Below are positions 63,601 to 64,000 of a DNA stretch of 64,000 nucleotides, piece by piece. Positions within the stretch are counted from its first letter, which is position 1. Each line of letters starts with the position of its first letter. Source of the DNA: Pisaster brevispinus (taxonomy: Eukaryota > Echinodermata > Asteroidea > Forcipulatida > Asteriidae); contig JAMKCF010000002.1 of assembly GCA_023634235.1 (NCBI GenBank), forward strand, positions 7,448,722 through 7,512,721. Direction: 5' to 3'. The translations under genes were made by a program, and so were the position numbers. A model generated the notes under the pieces. The model was not told where the DNA came from, made no database searches, and was given only the letters and a program-made list of their open reading frames with translations.

Positions 63601-63917
63601 TGTTGGCATTTTTAGAGAGGTTAAACAGACATAAAAAAACTGAAGAGCGACACCATAATTTCATGGTCTAGAATACTTTATTATAAAATAACACAGCTAC
63701 ATTGCTACGGAAATAAATTAAACCGCTGGTGCCGATAGTTGTTGACAGCACCACGCCCAAGACCCGACTGCCCCGAATAATGGCAAGCTGATCTCTTAAG
63801 TTGAGAACAGTCATTGCTTATTACGTAAGAGTCGTTCAAATTGTCAGACTAGCAAACCTGATGAGGCGCAGTAAGAATTTAAGGAATTTAAAACGCTTCA
63901 AAATATGCACCACAACA
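63601..63917 (-). mobile_element. 5' LTR of the gypsy-type element
   Basis: 317 bp, TG...CA. ATAATAAAG near its centre is a plausible polyadenylation signal. The left part (63601-63680) is matched by the 3' LTR. Confidence 0.88.
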
Positions 63918-64000
63918 CTTCCGTTCTGCATGTCCAGATCATGATGGGATTGTTTTACTTTTGTATGATTCAAGATGGCGACGATAGATATCGATAAATA

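Larger units (their letters stand above)
54725..63917 (-). mobile_element. Ty3/gypsy-type LTR retrotransposon, defective
   Basis: Minus-strand element of 9.2 kb in the order 5' LTR (63917-63601), leader, gag, protease-RT-RNase H, integrase, a satellite-bearing 3' untranslated region, polypurine tract, 3' LTR (54842-54725). Both LTRs begin TGTTGTGGTGCATATT and end AATGCCAACA. RT before integrase in the pol order identifies the Ty3/gypsy group. gag and pol are split by frameshifts and stops. No env-like ORF and no chromodomain were seen. No clear target duplication was found. Confidence 0.9.

Noticed and set aside
54725..63917. Endogenous retrovirus with env
   Set aside because: No env-like ORF between integrase and the polypurine tract; only satellite. 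It is a plain Ty3/gypsy-type retrotransposon.

Overview
The window is animal nuclear DNA. It is AT-rich and intron-rich, with decayed LINEs, a Ty3/gypsy-type LTR element, a PIF/Harbinger element, MITEs, foldback elements and many minisatellites, and no bacterial gene layout. Several dispersed repeats (5354-5730, 37855-38222, 52643-53025, and the MITEs ending in GGGCCCAATTTCATGG at 24977 and 50202) match, from memory, families abundant in sea stars of the Asterias type. The best guess is therefore an echinoderm, probably an asteroid; this is inference and was not searched.

The main host gene runs on the minus strand from about 35946 down to 7686. I built it exon by exon from splice sites and intron phases. 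Nine coding exons join with matching phases at all eight junctions and total 3222 nt (1073 codons plus stop). The predicted protein is a type II membrane protein: a short cytoplasmic N terminus, one transmembrane helix, a stalk made by two micro-exons, a complete SEA domain split over three exons, one EGF-like exon, then a huge last exon with about 16 Thr/Ser-rich 18-residue mucin repeats followed by an array of cysteine-rich units I do not recognise. LINEs, MITEs and minisatellites between 10 and 34 kb lie in its introns.

Left of that gene are decayed tyrosine-recombinase-type (DIRS-like) retrotransposon fragments (0.3-2.1 kb), a 317-bp tandem duplication (2.1-2.8 kb), and a foldback transposon with 42-bp repeats in its arms and a target-site duplication (3.2-4.2 kb).

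Right of it, 38.6-42.3 kb is a PIF/Harbinger element with TTA target duplications, a MADF-type ORF and a truncated transposase, interrupted by a smaller Harbinger-type MITE. It abuts a second inverted-repeat element (42.3-43.6 kb) carrying a broken zinc-binding exon. Next come nested MITEs (44.3-45.9 kb), a 24-bp minisatellite (46.0-46.25 kb), a foldback element built from TACGAAGTG-type repeats and carrying a SINE (46.9-48.3 kb), a LINE endonuclease remnant (48.6-49.7 kb), and a MITE inside a short tandem array (50.1-50.6 kb).

A partial plus-strand host gene (52.39-54.48 kb, three phase-compatible exons) precedes a 9.2-kb LTR retrotransposon on the minus strand (54.7-63.9 kb). That element has broken gag and pol, a shortened 3' LTR, and between pol and the 3' LTR a large 32-bp satellite that has itself been tandemly duplicated.
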